This document shows, one piece after another, positions 18,218-28,874 of a stretch of 51,339 nucleotides of DNA. A program made the position numbers and the translations under genes. The stretch comes from Alphaproteobacteria bacterium. Its GTDB lineage: Bacteria > Pseudomonadota > Alphaproteobacteria > Rhizobiales > JAKIUO01. The notes beneath the pieces were generated by a model. That model had not been told where the DNA came from. It did no database searches and saw nothing but the letters and a program-made list of their open reading frames with translations. The stretch is from assembly GCA_024279115.1 (NCBI GenBank), contig JAJRRW010000141.1, positions 1-51,339 on the forward strand, read 5' to 3'. Position 1 is the first letter of the stretch; every line of letters starts with the position of its first letter.

Positions 18218-18231
18218 TTGATCAATATCAA
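18218..18231. promoter_or_regulatory. FNR/ANR/DNR-type binding site, perfect TTGAT-N4-ATCAA
   Basis: ttgatcaatatcaa, about 68 nt upstream of the nearest ATG (18299) before nosR. Confidence 0.75.
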
Positions 18232-18321
18232 TGCAGCCAGTTCTTTGCTTCGCTATATTTCCAATAAAGCCATTTGGAATGACTTTACGAAGGAAGGCAT
18301 GTCTCAATTATTAGAAACATA

Positions 18322-20568
18322 TTGCACATCTTTTGTAGAGCAGCTGTCGCACTGGTTCTCAGTGTCAGTCCGGTTTTGTCCGGCGGTGGTGATCTGGCCA
18401 AATATCTGGCGAAAGTGCCCGCCTCTGAATTTTTCCCCAAAGCCGATGGATATGGCAAGGTCATGGCGGACAAGCCGGTTGTCCTGGTAAGCAAAAATAG
18501 CAAAACCATCGGTTACGTGTTTCTCAATACTGATTTTTCGGGATCAATCGGCTATTCGGGAAAACCGATTAAAATTTTAATCGGACTTGATATTCACGGG
18601 CGCATAGCTGGCGCAAAGCTGGTCAAACATACAGAGCCCATTGTGCTTGCCGGTATACCCGAAAAGAAAATAACAAATTTTATAGAAGCCTATAAGACGC
18701 TTGATACCGCCAAGATTGCCAGCGCCAGTTCTACTGATAATGCGCCACCTGCCGATATCGTGTCTGGTGCGACCGTCACGGTTTTGGTGATTGACGATTC
18801 TATCCGCCGCGCGTCTGTTCGTGTTGCGCGTTTATTGGGCCTTGCTGGGCTTAGTGTCGCTCACAAGAAAACGGCGACCGTCAAAAAGACCGTCAATCGC
18901 GCCATGCACGACATAAAAGACTGGGAGACCATGACGGGAGAGGGGTCTGTACGCCGGTTGAAGCTGTCGGTTGGTGATATCAATGCCGCATTTGCAAAAA
19001 CCGGAAACGCGATAGCGATAGATCGCCCGGAACCTGGCTCACCCGATGAGACCTTTATTGATTTGTATGTTGCCTCGCTTAGTGTGCCAGGGATCGCAAA
19101 GAGCCTCATTGGCGAGGCTGAATATGCGCATTTGCAAAAACGGCTAAAAGCGGGACGCGAGGCCTTTTTGGTGATGGGGAGCGGCCGATACTCGTTTAAA
19201 GGGTCGGGCTATGTGCGCGGCGGTATTTTTGACAGAATCGTGGTGATCCAGGGCGAAGAACCCATGCGTTTTCGCGACAAGGTGCACAAGCGTCTTGGCG
19301 AAGTCGTCGCCGCTGGTGCCCCCGATGTTAAAGAGGTCGGGGTGTTTATGACCCCCAAGGGAGCGAACTTTGACCCGGTTGAAACCTGGCGATTACAATT
19401 GCTTGTGCATCGGGCCATCGGGGCCATCAAAAAGGTTTTTGTCAATTTCAACCTATCCTATCAGTTGCCATCCAAATATGTGAGCGTGGAAAAAATTGCT
19501 CTCTCCAAGGGCCAGAAGGTCGTTGCGAACAAGACCCTCCATGTTGATGATGAAGACGAGGCAGCCAGAAACGCGCTGTGGCAGCGTATCTGGCAGCAAA
19601 AAACGGCAATGATTGTCATCCTTGTCCTGGCGATCAGCGTGTTGACCATCATGTTTTTCTTCCAGAATTTTCTGGTGGTCAATGAACGTTTGACCAACCG
19701 CTTTCGCATCGGCTTTCTTCTTTTTACATTATTTTGGATCGGCTTTTATGCACAGGCACAGCTCTCGGTGGTCAATGTACTGGTATTTGCCAACGCCTTG
19801 CTTGGCGAATTTCGCTGGCAGTTCTTTTTGTTAGAGCCATTGATCTTCATTTGGTGGTGTTCAGTGGCGGCTTCCATCTTGTTCTGGGGGCGGGGCGCCT
19901 TTTGTGGCTGGCTATGCCCGTTTGGGGCACTGCAAGAACTTTTGAACAAAGTCGCAAGGTGGCGGAACGTGCCGCAAATCACGCTGCCCTGGGGGCTGCA
20001 TGAGCGGTTGTGGCCGATCAAATATCTGATCTTCCTGGCGCTGCTTGGCTTGTCTGTCTACTCGCTGTCATTCGCCGAGCAGCTCGCCGAAATCGAGCCG
20101 TTCAAGACCGCCATTGTCCTGCGGTTTGATCGTTCCTGGCCATATATTTTATTTGTCGGCGTCCTGCTGGTTGCGGGTCTGTTTATCGAGCGATTTTATT
20201 GCCGCTATTTGTGTCCGCTTGGGGCGGCGCTGGCTATTCCGGCGCGCATCGCCATGTTTCACTGGCTGAAACGCTATCGTAACTGCGGCGATCCTTGTCA
20301 TCTATGTGCGCAGGACTGCATGGTCCAGGCGATCGATCCGCTGGGCGAAATCAACCCCAATGAATGTCTGCATTGCCTGCATTGCCAGACCATGTATTTC
20401 AACGAAAATGTTTGCCCTGTGGTTATTCAAAAAACCGCCAAGGCTCGCAAGGCCGGGAACGCGTCCAAGGGCAATCTGGATGGTAAAAATACCGCCACAA
20501 TCGACGAAGCAAAAACCCTGCTTCGCAAGCCCCGCCGCCTTGGCCGGGCCCGAACTATAGAAGACTAG
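18322..20568 (+). CDS. nosR: NosR regulatory/electron-transfer protein for N2O reductase (start uncertain)
   Basis: FMN-binding N-terminal region, six-TM region with CGWLCPFGALQELL and CRYLCPLGAALAIPARIAMF, CHLCAQDCMVQAIDPLGEINPNECLHCLHC; upstream of nosZ. ORF start is TTG; ATG 18299 is in another frame. Confidence 0.9.
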   Translation: MHIFCRAAVALVLSVSPVLSGGGDLAKYLAKVPASEFFPKADGYGKVMADKPVVLVSKNSKTIGYVFLNTDFSGSIGYSGKPIKILIGLDIHGRIAGAKLVKHTEPIVLAGIPEKKITNFIEAYKTLDTAKIASASSTDNAPPADIVSGATVTVLVIDDSIRRASVRVARLLGLAGLSVAHKKTATVKKTVNRAMHDIKDWETMTGEGSVRRLKLSVGDINAAFAKTGNAIAIDRPEPGSPDETFIDLYVASLSVPGIAKSLIGEAEYAHLQKRLKAGREAFLVMGSGRYSFKGSGYVRGGIFDRIVVIQGEEPMRFRDKVHKRLGEVVAAGAPDVKEVGVFMTPKGANFDPVETWRLQLLVHRAIGAIKKVFVNFNLSYQLPSKYVSVEKIALSKGQKVVANKTLHVDDEDEAARNALWQRIWQQKTAMIVILVLAISVLTIMFFFQNFLVVNERLTNRFRIGFLLFTLFWIGFYAQAQLSVVNVLVFANALLGEFRWQFFLLEPLIFIWWCSVAASILFWGRGAFCGWLCPFGALQELLNKVARWRNVPQITLPWGLHERLWPIKYLIFLALLGLSVYSLSFAEQLAEIEPFKTAIVLRFDRSWPYILFVGVLLVAGLFIERFYCRYLCPLGAALAIPARIAMFHWLKRYRNCGDPCHLCAQDCMVQAIDPLGEINPNECLHCLHCQTMYFNENVCPVVIQKTAKARKAGNASKGNLDGKNTATIDEAKTLLRKPRRLGRARTIED

Positions 20569-20624
20569 GGAAGTAAGGTCGAAGCCCGCGTTGGAAACAA
20601 TGCCATAATCAAAGGGATCAGAAA

Positions 20625-22556
20625 ATGAGCGACAATAAAAAAACAGATGACGTCAAGAAATTGAACGAAGTCAAAAAAACGGGAGTCTCAAGGCGTTTGT
20701 TACTTGGTGGCTCGGCTGCTGCTGCAGGTGCTGGCGTATTGGCGTTGAAGGCGGGATTGCCTTCAACCCCCGCACATGCGGCCAGCAAGACGGCTGTCGC
20801 TCCTGGTGATCTGGATGAATATTACGGATTCTGGAGCAGCGGACAGGCGGGCGAAGTGCGCATTATGGGCGTCCCCTCAATGCGAGAATTGATGCGTATT
20901 CCCGTGTTCAACAGATGTAGCGCTACCGGCTGGGGGCAGACCAATGAAAGCCTCAAAATTCTGACCGAAAATATGCTGCCGCACGAAAGGCAATATTGGC
21001 AGGACAAGGGCGGTATTCCCTTGAGCGGCGATCTCCATCATCCCCACATGTCGTTTACCAATGGGACCTATGACGGGCGCTATATTTTCGTCAATGACAC
21101 AGCCAATACCAGGGTGGCGCGTATACGTTGTGATATCATGAAGGTCGACAAGATCATATCGATCCCCAATGCTTCTGGCATTCACGGACTTCGACCGCAA
21201 AAATTCCCGCGCACCGGCTATGTTTTTGCCAATGGCGAGCACCGCGGTCCCCTGCCTAACGATGGCACGGTGTTGGATGACCCCAAGAATTATCACGCCG
21301 TTTTCACAGCGATTGACGGGGACACCATGAAGGTGGCCTGGCAGGTGATGGTGGATGGCAATCTGGACAATGTGGATGCTGATTATCAGGGAAAATATGC
21401 CGTCTCTTCTTGTTATAATTCAGAGGAAGGGGTCAATCTTGCAGGCATGACCTCCTCGGAACAAGATTGGGCTGTGGTGTTTGACATTGCTGCGATTGAA
21501 GCTGGCGTAAAGGCAGGTGATTTTAAAACCTATGATGGCGGCGTGCCCGTGCTTGATGGCCGCAAGGGATCAAAATACACGATCTATATCCCGATCTCGA
21601 ACTCACCTCATGGTGTCAACACGGCTCCCGATGGCCATCATATCGTCGTCAATGGCAAATTGTCGCCGACCGTCACTGTGCTTGATGTCCGCCTGTTTGC
21701 TGATGTGTTCTCAGGCAAGCTAAAGCCACGTGGTTGCGTTGTAGCTGAGCCCGAACTGGGTCTTGGGCCTTTGCATACTGCTTTTGACAATAAGGGCAAT
21801 GCTTACACCACCTTGTTCCTTGATAGTCAGGCGTGCAAGTGGAGCATCGAAAAAGCCAAGCAGCAATATGCCGGCAAGAAAGTCGATCCCATATTGCACA
21901 AGATCGATGTGCATTATCAACCAGGGCATAACCATACCTCTATGGGGGAGACCAACAAGGCGGACGGCAAATGGCTGGTGTCACTTAACAAGTTTTCAAA
22001 GGACCGGTATATTAATGTTGGGCCGTTAAAGCCCGAAAATGATCAATTGATCGATATTTCGGGCGATAAAATGAAACTTGTTCATGATGGTCCAACCTTT
22101 GCCGAGCCGCATGATTGCATTATTGTTCATCGCTCGGTGGTCAATCCAAGCCATATTTATGACCGCGCTGACCCGATGTTTGACGACCTCAAAAAAATGG
22201 CCAAGAAGGATGGCATTGGAAATCTGGAGGATGCGGAGCATGTGATCCGCGATGGCAACAAGGTGCGTGTGTACATGCATTCTGTAGCGCCGAATTTTTC
22301 ACTTGAGAAGTTCACCGTAAAGCAGGGCGACGAGGTAACTGTGATCGTCACCAATATTGATGATGTGAGTGATCTGACGCATGGCTTTACGCTCGACAGT
22401 CATGGGATCGCTTTTGAAATCGGGCCACAACAAAGCGCCTCGGCAACCTTCAAGGCGGACATGCCCGGCGTTCATTGGTTCTATTGCCAATGGTTCTGCC
22501 ATGCCCTTCATATGGAGATGCGTGGCCGGATGATCGTCGAACCAAAGGCCACTTAA
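20625..22556 (+). CDS. nosZ: Nitrous-oxide reductase NosZ, Tat-exported (clade I-like)
   Basis: Twin-arginine leader [15 protein letters not shown]; CuA motif [43 protein letters not shown]-like core. Confidence 0.97.
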   Translation: MSDNKKTDDVKKLNEVKKTGVSRRLLLGGSAAAAGAGVLALKAGLPSTPAHAASKTAVAPGDLDEYYGFWSSGQAGEVRIMGVPSMRELMRIPVFNRCSATGWGQTNESLKILTENMLPHERQYWQDKGGIPLSGDLHHPHMSFTNGTYDGRYIFVNDTANTRVARIRCDIMKVDKIISIPNASGIHGLRPQKFPRTGYVFANGEHRGPLPNDGTVLDDPKNYHAVFTAIDGDTMKVAWQVMVDGNLDNVDADYQGKYAVSSCYNSEEGVNLAGMTSSEQDWAVVFDIAAIEAGVKAGDFKTYDGGVPVLDGRKGSKYTIYIPISNSPHGVNTAPDGHHIVVNGKLSPTVTVLDVRLFADVFSGKLKPRGCVVAEPELGLGPLHTAFDNKGNAYTTLFLDSQACKWSIEKAKQQYAGKKVDPILHKIDVHYQPGHNHTSMGETNKADGKWLVSLNKFSKDRYINVGPLKPENDQLIDISGDKMKLVHDGPTFAEPHDCIIVHRSVVNPSHIYDRADPMFDDLKKMAKKDGIGNLEDAEHVIRDGNKVRVYMHSVAPNFSLEKFTVKQGDEVTVIVTNIDDVSDLTHGFTLDSHGIAFEIGPQQSASATFKADMPGVHWFYCQWFCHALHMEMRGRMIVEPKAT

Positions 22557-22560
22557 ACCA

Positions 22561-23856
22561 ATGACCATGTTCTGGTTTACATCTGCAAAAATGCTCAAGG
22601 TGGGGGTCATCCTTGCCTTGGGCTTGCTGCTGGGTATGCCTAATGGATTGGCGGCAACGATCACTGTCGATCCGCGGGTTGATCGGTTGGTGCAGGTTAT
22701 GTCGGCTGCGTCCGCGCGGGACACATTAAGGCTCCTGCCTGGTATCCATGCAGGCCCGTTGGAAATAACCAAGCCCTTGTCGATCATTGGAGAAAAAGGC
22801 GCCATTATCAAAGGCAATGGCAAGGGGAGTACGATCACGATCAAGGCGTCCGGCGTGACTATAAAGGATGTTGTGGTCACGGGGTCCGGGCTGTTGCTGG
22901 AAACACAGGATTCGGGAATATTTATATCTGATACCGCCGTCAATACAAAAATTCTGGACAATAAAGTCGAGAACAACCTGATCGGCATCTATGTCTGGGG
23001 GGCTGTGAAATCACTGGTCAAGGGCAACAAGATATTGGGGCGGCGTGATCTGCGTATGAACGAGCGCGGCAATGGTATTCAGATATGGAATGCACCAGGC
23101 ACCATTATCGAGGATAACGCCATCCGCTATGGTCGCGATGGAATTTTCGTAAACACAAGTAAAAACAATATTTTTCGCGGCAACCGCTTCGAGGATCTTC
23201 GGATCGCCGTACACTATATGTACACCAATAACAGCCGGGTGATCGGCAATGTCTCGCGCGGCAATCATATCGGCTATGCCATTATGTATTCCAAGAATAT
23301 TGTGGTGGCCAATAATGTGTCGGAAAATGATCGCGACCGCGGTCTGTTGTTTAATTTTGCCAACAAGACACAGATCAAACAAAACATTGTCAAAGGCGGC
23401 AGCGATAAATGTGTCTTCATATACAACTCCAACAAGAACAGTTTTACCGGTAATATTTTTTCGCAATGCAATATCGGTGTGCATTTTACCGCCGGATCAG
23501 AGCGCAACATCATCTATGACAATGCCTTCATTGATAACCGGACACAGGTAAAATATGTCGGCACCCGCTGGCTGGACTGGTCCCACAAGGGGCGCGGAAA
23601 TTTTTGGAGCGATAATGCGGCCTTCGATCTGGACCGCAATGGGATAGCGGATGCGGCCTATCGCCCAAACGATCTGACAGACCAGATAATCTGGCGCTAT
23701 CCAATTGCTAAATTATTGACCAATAGCCCGGCGGTTCAGCTATTGAAATGGGCGCAATCGGCGTTTCCGGCCCTTCATCCAGGTGGCGTCATAGATACGG
23801 CGCCTTTAATGGCACCGCCTGTCCCTACCATGCCAGTGAGGAGAGCAGGGTCATGA
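22561..23856 (+). CDS. nosD: NosD periplasmic copper-site maturation protein (beta-helix)
   Basis: Right-handed beta-helix repeats; YMYTNNSRVIGNVSRGNHIGYAIMYSKNIVVANN; between nosZ and nosF. Confidence 0.93.
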   Translation: MTMFWFTSAKMLKVGVILALGLLLGMPNGLAATITVDPRVDRLVQVMSAASARDTLRLLPGIHAGPLEITKPLSIIGEKGAIIKGNGKGSTITIKASGVTIKDVVVTGSGLLLETQDSGIFISDTAVNTKILDNKVENNLIGIYVWGAVKSLVKGNKILGRRDLRMNERGNGIQIWNAPGTIIEDNAIRYGRDGIFVNTSKNNIFRGNRFEDLRIAVHYMYTNNSRVIGNVSRGNHIGYAIMYSKNIVVANNVSENDRDRGLLFNFANKTQIKQNIVKGGSDKCVFIYNSNKNSFTGNIFSQCNIGVHFTAGSERNIIYDNAFIDNRTQVKYVGTRWLDWSHKGRGNFWSDNAAFDLDRNGIADAAYRPNDLTDQIIWRYPIAKLLTNSPAVQLLKWAQSAFPALHPGGVIDTAPLMAPPVPTMPVRRAGS

Positions 23857-24778
23857 TGGAAAACCAGCGCATTAGCATTTCTCTAGCTGTCAAAAACTAT
23901 GAGGCGATCAAGGCGCTCAATGATGTCAGTTTTTCGGTTGATGCGGGGGAATGTGTGGCCCTTGTTGGCCCCAATGGAGCGGGCAAGAGTACGCTGTTTA
24001 AGCTGATCCTTGGTCTGATTCCCCTCACCAGCGGCCAGATCACGGTGCTGGGTCTGGAGCCGGGTAGTCCAGGGTTTGACACTATCAGGAAAAATATCGG
24101 TTTTTACCCGAGCAGGTTTTGTTTCAAGGCTCGTTGACCGGGCGCGAGACGCTGGTATTTTATTCGCGTCTGAAGGGGCAAAATACGGTTCGGATTGATG
24201 ATCTGTTTCAAACGGTCGAGTTGGTTGAGGCGGCGGATCGGCGCGTTGCCACCTATTCCAAAGGGATGCGCCAACGGCTTGGTCTGGCGCAAGCGCTGAT
24301 TGGCCAGCCAGACATCTTGATCCTTGATGAACCGACTTCAGGTCTTGATCCCGCATCGCGCCAAAATTTCTTCGAGATCATCGAGGGCGTCAAAAATACC
24401 GGCGCGGCTATTCTCATGTCGTCTCATGCGCTGACGGAACTGGAGGCGCGCACAGACCGTGTGGCTATTCTAAACCATGGCAAGCTTGCCGCCTTTGGGA
24501 CCATCATTGAACTAAAACAGGCGCTTTCCTTGTCTTCAAGAATAAAGATCAAGGCGGCTCATTCGAATATGGAAGAATTGTCACAGCAATTTTCAGACCG
24601 CTATAGCGCGGATAAATTTGCCAATGGTGTGGCCGTTCTGGAATGTCGGGAAGACCAAAAAATGTCGCTGCTCAAAGATCTTATGGGTAGCAATATTGCG
24701 CTTGAGTCCATCCAGATTGTCGAACCCACCCTGGAGCATGTTTTTTCGGCCTATACCTCAAGGGAAAAAAGCCAATGA
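23853..24778 (+). CDS. nosF: NosF ABC transporter ATP-binding protein; apparent 1-nt frameshift at 24101-24105
   Basis: GPNGAGKSTLFKLILG in the first frame, LILDEPTSGLDPASRQ in the second. Adding one T gives KNIGFLPEQVLFQGSLTGRETLVFYSRLKG. Confidence 0.9.
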
Positions 24779-25608
24779 ACCAGATCATGACCATTGCTGG
24801 CAAGGAAATCCGCGACGGCATGCGCAATCGCTGGGTGGTTGTGGTGACATTGCTGATGGCCGGTCTGGCGCTGATCTTGTCGCTATTGGGCAGCACTCCA
24901 ACCGGCACCACCAAGATAAGCACGCTGGCGGTGACCATTGTCAGCCTGTCATCGCTCAGTATTTTCTTCATTCCGCTGATTGCCTTGTTGCTGTCGTATG
25001 ACAGCATAGTGGGGGAAAGTGAGCGCGGCACCTTATTGCTCCTGCTTGCCTATCCCGTGGCACGCTGGCAGGTGGTCGTGGGCAAATTTACAGGCCATCT
25101 GACCTTGCTTTCAGCGGCCATTATTCTTGGCTATGGCGCCGCTGGAGTGGCTATTGTGGCGAGCGGTGAGAATGGCGAGATGAGCGAGGCGTGGGGCGGC
25201 TTTGTTGGTCTGCTGGGCTCCTCGGTTCTGCTGGGCGGCGTGTTTTTGGCCATTGGGCTGGCGATCAGTGCCGGGGTGCGTGAACGCGGCACCGCTGCCG
25301 CTGTTTGTGTCGCCATATGGCTGTTATTCGTGCTTGTTTACGATATGGGATTGCTGGCGGTTCTGGCAGCCGACAGCCAGCAGGTTCTTGGCGAACAACT
25401 GGTGACCGGATTATTGCTTGCCAACCCTACAGATGCTTATCGCATGCTCAATCTTATTGGCAATACTGAGGTCTCTCTTTTGTCGGGAATGGCCAGCCTG
25501 AGCGCGGCGCGCGACGTGTCCGTTTATGTGCTGGTGGGATTGTTGATTGGATGGTCGCTCCTGCCTATTGGTGCCGCATGTCTATTGTTTCAAAGGAGGC
25601 CATTATGA
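24775..25608 (+). CDS. nosY: NosY ABC-2 type permease
   Basis: MTIAGKEIRDGMRNRWVV, YDSIVGESERGTLLLLLAYPVARWQVVVGKF; ATGA overlap with nosF. Confidence 0.93.
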   Translation: MNQIMTIAGKEIRDGMRNRWVVVVTLLMAGLALILSLLGSTPTGTTKISTLAVTIVSLSSLSIFFIPLIALLLSYDSIVGESERGTLLLLLAYPVARWQVVVGKFTGHLTLLSAAIILGYGAAGVAIVASGENGEMSEAWGGFVGLLGSSVLLGGVFLAIGLAISAGVRERGTAAAVCVAIWLLFVLVYDMGLLAVLAADSQQVLGEQLVTGLLLANPTDAYRMLNLIGNTEVSLLSGMASLSAARDVSVYVLVGLLIGWSLLPIGAACLLFQRRPL

Positions 25609-26156
25609 TTTCGAAGACATTTTATGCTCTGTCGCTTTCGTTCGTCAGCCTGTTTTTGCTGACGGCGTGCAAAGACGAGGCGGTGATCCCCCAGGCGGTT
25701 GAATTGACGCGTGAAGCAAACGGTAATTATTGCGCGATGATCATTGTCGATCACCCGGGACCAAAAGCGCAAGTGCATGAAAAAGACAAGGAGGCGCCTT
25801 TGTGGTTCTCATCAGTTCGTGATGCGCTTGCCTATCTTAAGCTGCCTGGCGAAGCGCAAAATGTCCTGGTCTTTTATGTCCATGATATGGGCAAGGCCCA
25901 AAGCTGGGAAAAGCCCCAGAATGACGGCATCTGGATCAAGGCAAACGAGGCTGTATATGTGATTGAAAGCACGCGGCGCGGCGGCATGGGGACACGTGAA
26001 ACCGTGCCTTTTGCAAAGCGTTTGGCAGCCGAGCAGTTTGTCAAAAAATTTGGCGGTCGCATCGTCGCCTATGGCGACATACCCAATGATTATATTTTGG
26101 GTGATGATGGAGACTATAGCGATCAAAAACAAGTTAAGCGCGGCTCGCAGGGCTAA
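25605..26156 (+). CDS. nosL: NosL copper-binding lipoprotein
   Basis: Lipobox LLTAC at N-terminus; YCAMIIVDHPGPKAQV; overlaps nosY end. Confidence 0.92.
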   Translation: MISKTFYALSLSFVSLFLLTACKDEAVIPQAVELTREANGNYCAMIIVDHPGPKAQVHEKDKEAPLWFSSVRDALAYLKLPGEAQNVLVFYVHDMGKAQSWEKPQNDGIWIKANEAVYVIESTRRGGMGTRETVPFAKRLAAEQFVKKFGGRIVAYGDIPNDYILGDDGDYSDQKQVKRGSQG

Positions 26157-26171
26157 GGAAAGGAACAGGTT

Positions 26172-27179
26172 TTGGTGCAGAAAATTTCACGCCGAAGAAT
26201 GATCACCATAGCAGCATGCGCGGCTGGGGCTGCAATGATGGGTGGCTCATATGGCTCATATGCTGCTGCAAGAAATACCGCCCGCCGCCCGCTAGTGTGG
26301 CGGGGACTGGCGCTTGGAGTAGACGCCCGTATTGTCCTTTATCATGAGGACGAGAGGATGGCGCTTGCCATTCTTGAACAGTGCCGCGCGGAGATAAACC
26401 GCCTTGAGCAGCTGTTCAGCCTCTATCGGGTCAATAGCTTGATCAATCAGCTCAATCGGGAGGGCCGGCTTGCCAGTCCAGCATTCGAGATGCTGGAGCT
26501 ATTGTCATTGGCACAGAGCATTTCCAAGCAAACAAACGGCGCTTTTGATATCACCGTGCAACCTGTGTGGCAGTTGTATGCCAAACATTTTGCAGACCAC
26601 GGCCCGCACGCCACGGGACCCGATCGTAAAGCCATTCGCGATGTGCTTGCGCTGGTCGACTATCGCAAAATCGGGTTGTCTGAGAAAGCGATAATATTGA
26701 ACAACAAAGGCATGGGAATTACCCTGAACGGTATCGCGCAAGGCTATATAACGGACCGTATTGCCAGCCTTTTGCGGCAATACGGATGCAGCAATGTGCT
26801 GATCGATCTGGGCGAGATCTATGGCATGGGCCAGAAACCGACTGGCGATCCCTGGACCGTGAACATTACTGACCCTGCTGGTAAAACGATGGCGAGGAAA
26901 CCAATGCCGCTCGAAAACCGGGCCATGGCGACATCGGGTGGTTATGGAACCTTGTTCTCCAGCAACGGCCAATATCACCATCTGTTCGCCCCTCGAACGG
27001 CCACAAGCACAAAAAAATACACATCCGTTACGGTAATTGCCAGCAACGCCGCGACCGCTGATGCCCTTTCAACGGCGTTTTCGGCTATGCCGCTCCATGA
27101 TATCAAAGGGACCCTGCGCCATTTCGCAGACGCATCGGCGATCATCATCCTGGCCAATGACGAGATCCTGGAGCTGTGA
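26172..27179 (+). CDS. nosX: NosX, ApbE-like FAD:protein FMN transferase
   Basis: ALGVDARIVLYHEDERMALAILEQCRAEINRLEQLFSLYR...SLINQLNR; GITLNGIAQGYITDRI; downstream of nosL. Confidence 0.92.
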   Translation: MVQKISRRRMITIAACAAGAAMMGGSYGSYAAARNTARRPLVWRGLALGVDARIVLYHEDERMALAILEQCRAEINRLEQLFSLYRVNSLINQLNREGRLASPAFEMLELLSLAQSISKQTNGAFDITVQPVWQLYAKHFADHGPHATGPDRKAIRDVLALVDYRKIGLSEKAIILNNKGMGITLNGIAQGYITDRIASLLRQYGCSNVLIDLGEIYGMGQKPTGDPWTVNITDPAGKTMARKPMPLENRAMATSGGYGTLFSSNGQYHHLFAPRTATSTKKYTSVTVIASNAATADALSTAFSAMPLHDIKGTLRHFADASAIIILANDEILEL

Positions 27180-27388
27180 TGCGTGCGCTGTCGCTTGTCA
27201 CCTGTTCGCCACTTGCTTTGTCTTTATTGTCAAAGCATAAAAACTGATCTGCGCCCCAGCGTCGCTTCAATCTGTTGAAGATGAATGAAGGGCCGGTATG
27301 TCAGGAATAAGTGCCGCGATATGGTGGTGATCTATATGGACACGACACCCAGATGTGATTTTGATGACTGTTGTGTAGGGAGTTTCCG

Positions 27389-27464
<76 letters not shown>

Positions 27465-27566
27465 CTAGGACAGGGCCGATATTCGCCCTTGTTGGATGGA
27501 AGAAAAAATCTAACATTGAGAGAGGGGCAAGTCCAGTCCACAGATGCTGTTCTCGCCCCGCCTCGG

Positions 27567-28874
27567 CTAGCTTTGATCAAATACGCGAGCAAAGATCGTA
27601 TCGACATGTTTGGTATGGTAGCCAAGGTCGAACTTGTCTTCCAGTTCGCTAAGTGACAAGGCGTCCATGACATCGCTATCGGCTTTTAATTCGGTCAGAA
27701 AATCCTTTTGCTGCTCCCATACTTTCATGGCGTTGCGTTGCACGATGCTATAGGCGCTTTCGCGCGATACCCCTGCCTGGGTGAGCGCCAGCAGGACGCG
27801 CTGCGAATGCATGAGCCCGCCTAGCTTATCCATGTTCTCTTGCATGCGGCCAGGATAAACAATGAGCTTTTCAATGACGCCAGACAAGCGCGTCAGGGCG
27901 AAATCCAACGTGATTGTGGCATCGGGGCCGATCATACGCTCAACGGAGGAGTGAGAAATATCGCGTTCATGCCACAAGGCGACATTTTCCATGGCCGGCA
28001 GGGCATAGGCACGTACCATGCGCGCCAGGCCAGTGAGGTTTTCAGTGAGGATCGGATTGCGCTTGTGGGGCATGGCGCTTGAGCCTTTTTGCCCGGGCGA
28101 AAAATATTCCTCGACTTCCAGAACCTCGGTGCGTTGAAGATGGCGGATCTCGACCGACAGACGTTCAACAGAGCTGGCAATAACGCCAAGGGTGGCAAAG
28201 AACATGGCGTGACGATCGCGCGGGATCACCTGGGTGGAGACCGGCTCGACGCTTAGTCCCATTTTTTGCGCCACATGAGCTTCCACCTGCGGATCAATAT
28301 TGGCAAAGGTGCCAACGGCGCCCGAGATGGCGCAAGTGGCAATCTCTTCTCTTGCCAGGATCAGGCGTTTTTTGGCGCGATCAAACTCGGCATAGGCGGT
28401 GGCCATTTTCAGGCCAAAAGTGATGGGTTCGGCGTGAATAGCATGAGAGCGCCCGATGCATACAGCGTTCTTATATTCATAGGCGCGTTCTTTGAGAGCC
28501 GCCAGCAGCCGGTCGAGATCGGCAATCATCAGATCGGCGGCCTTGGTGAGCTGCACGTTAAAGCAGGTATCAAGCACATCCGAGGAGGTCATGCCTTGAT
28601 GGATGAAACGGGCCTCATCGCCAACAATGTCTGACAGATGGGTCAAAAAAGCGATCACATCATGTTTGACCTCGCGTTCGATTTCGTCAATGCGGTCAAT
28701 GTCGAAGGTGGCGCTGCCGCCTTTTTCCCAGATCACTTTGGCAGCTTCGATCGGGATCACTCCCATATCGGCCAGGGCATCAGCAGCGTGGGCCTCAATT
28801 TCGAACCAGATGCGGAATTTGCTTTCAGGAGACCAGATGTCTGTCATCTCTTTACGGGAATAGCGGGGGATCAT
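27567..28874 (-). CDS. purB: Adenylosuccinate lyase
   Basis: MIPRYSRKEMTDIWSPESKFRIWFEIE; GSSAMPHKRNPILTENLTGLARMVR signature. Confidence 0.96.
   Translation of the reverse strand: MIPRYSRKEMTDIWSPESKFRIWFEIEAHAADALADMGVIPIEAAKVIWEKGGSATFDIDRIDEIEREVKHDVIAFLTHLSDIVGDEARFIHQGMTSSDVLDTCFNVQLTKAADLMIADLDRLLAALKERAYEYKNAVCIGRSHAIHAEPITFGLKMATAYAEFDRAKKRLILAREEIATCAISGAVGTFANIDPQVEAHVAQKMGLSVEPVSTQVIPRDRHAMFFATLGVIASSVERLSVEIRHLQRTEVLEVEEYFSPGQKGSSAMPHKRNPILTENLTGLARMVRAYALPAMENVALWHERDISHSSVERMIGPDATITLDFALTRLSGVIEKLIVYPGRMQENMDKLGGLMHSQRVLLALTQAGVSRESAYSIVQRNAMKVWEQQKDFLTELKADSDVMDALSLSELEDKFDLGYHTKHVDTIFARVFDQS

Noticed and set aside
17736-18283. Intact insertion sequence between aor and nos
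   Set aside because: No recognisable transposase, terminal inverted repeats or target duplications were found.
27215-27236. Terminator after nosX (gctttg...caaagc)
   Set aside because: Only a 6-bp stem with a 10-nt loop and no clear U-tract; too weak to call.
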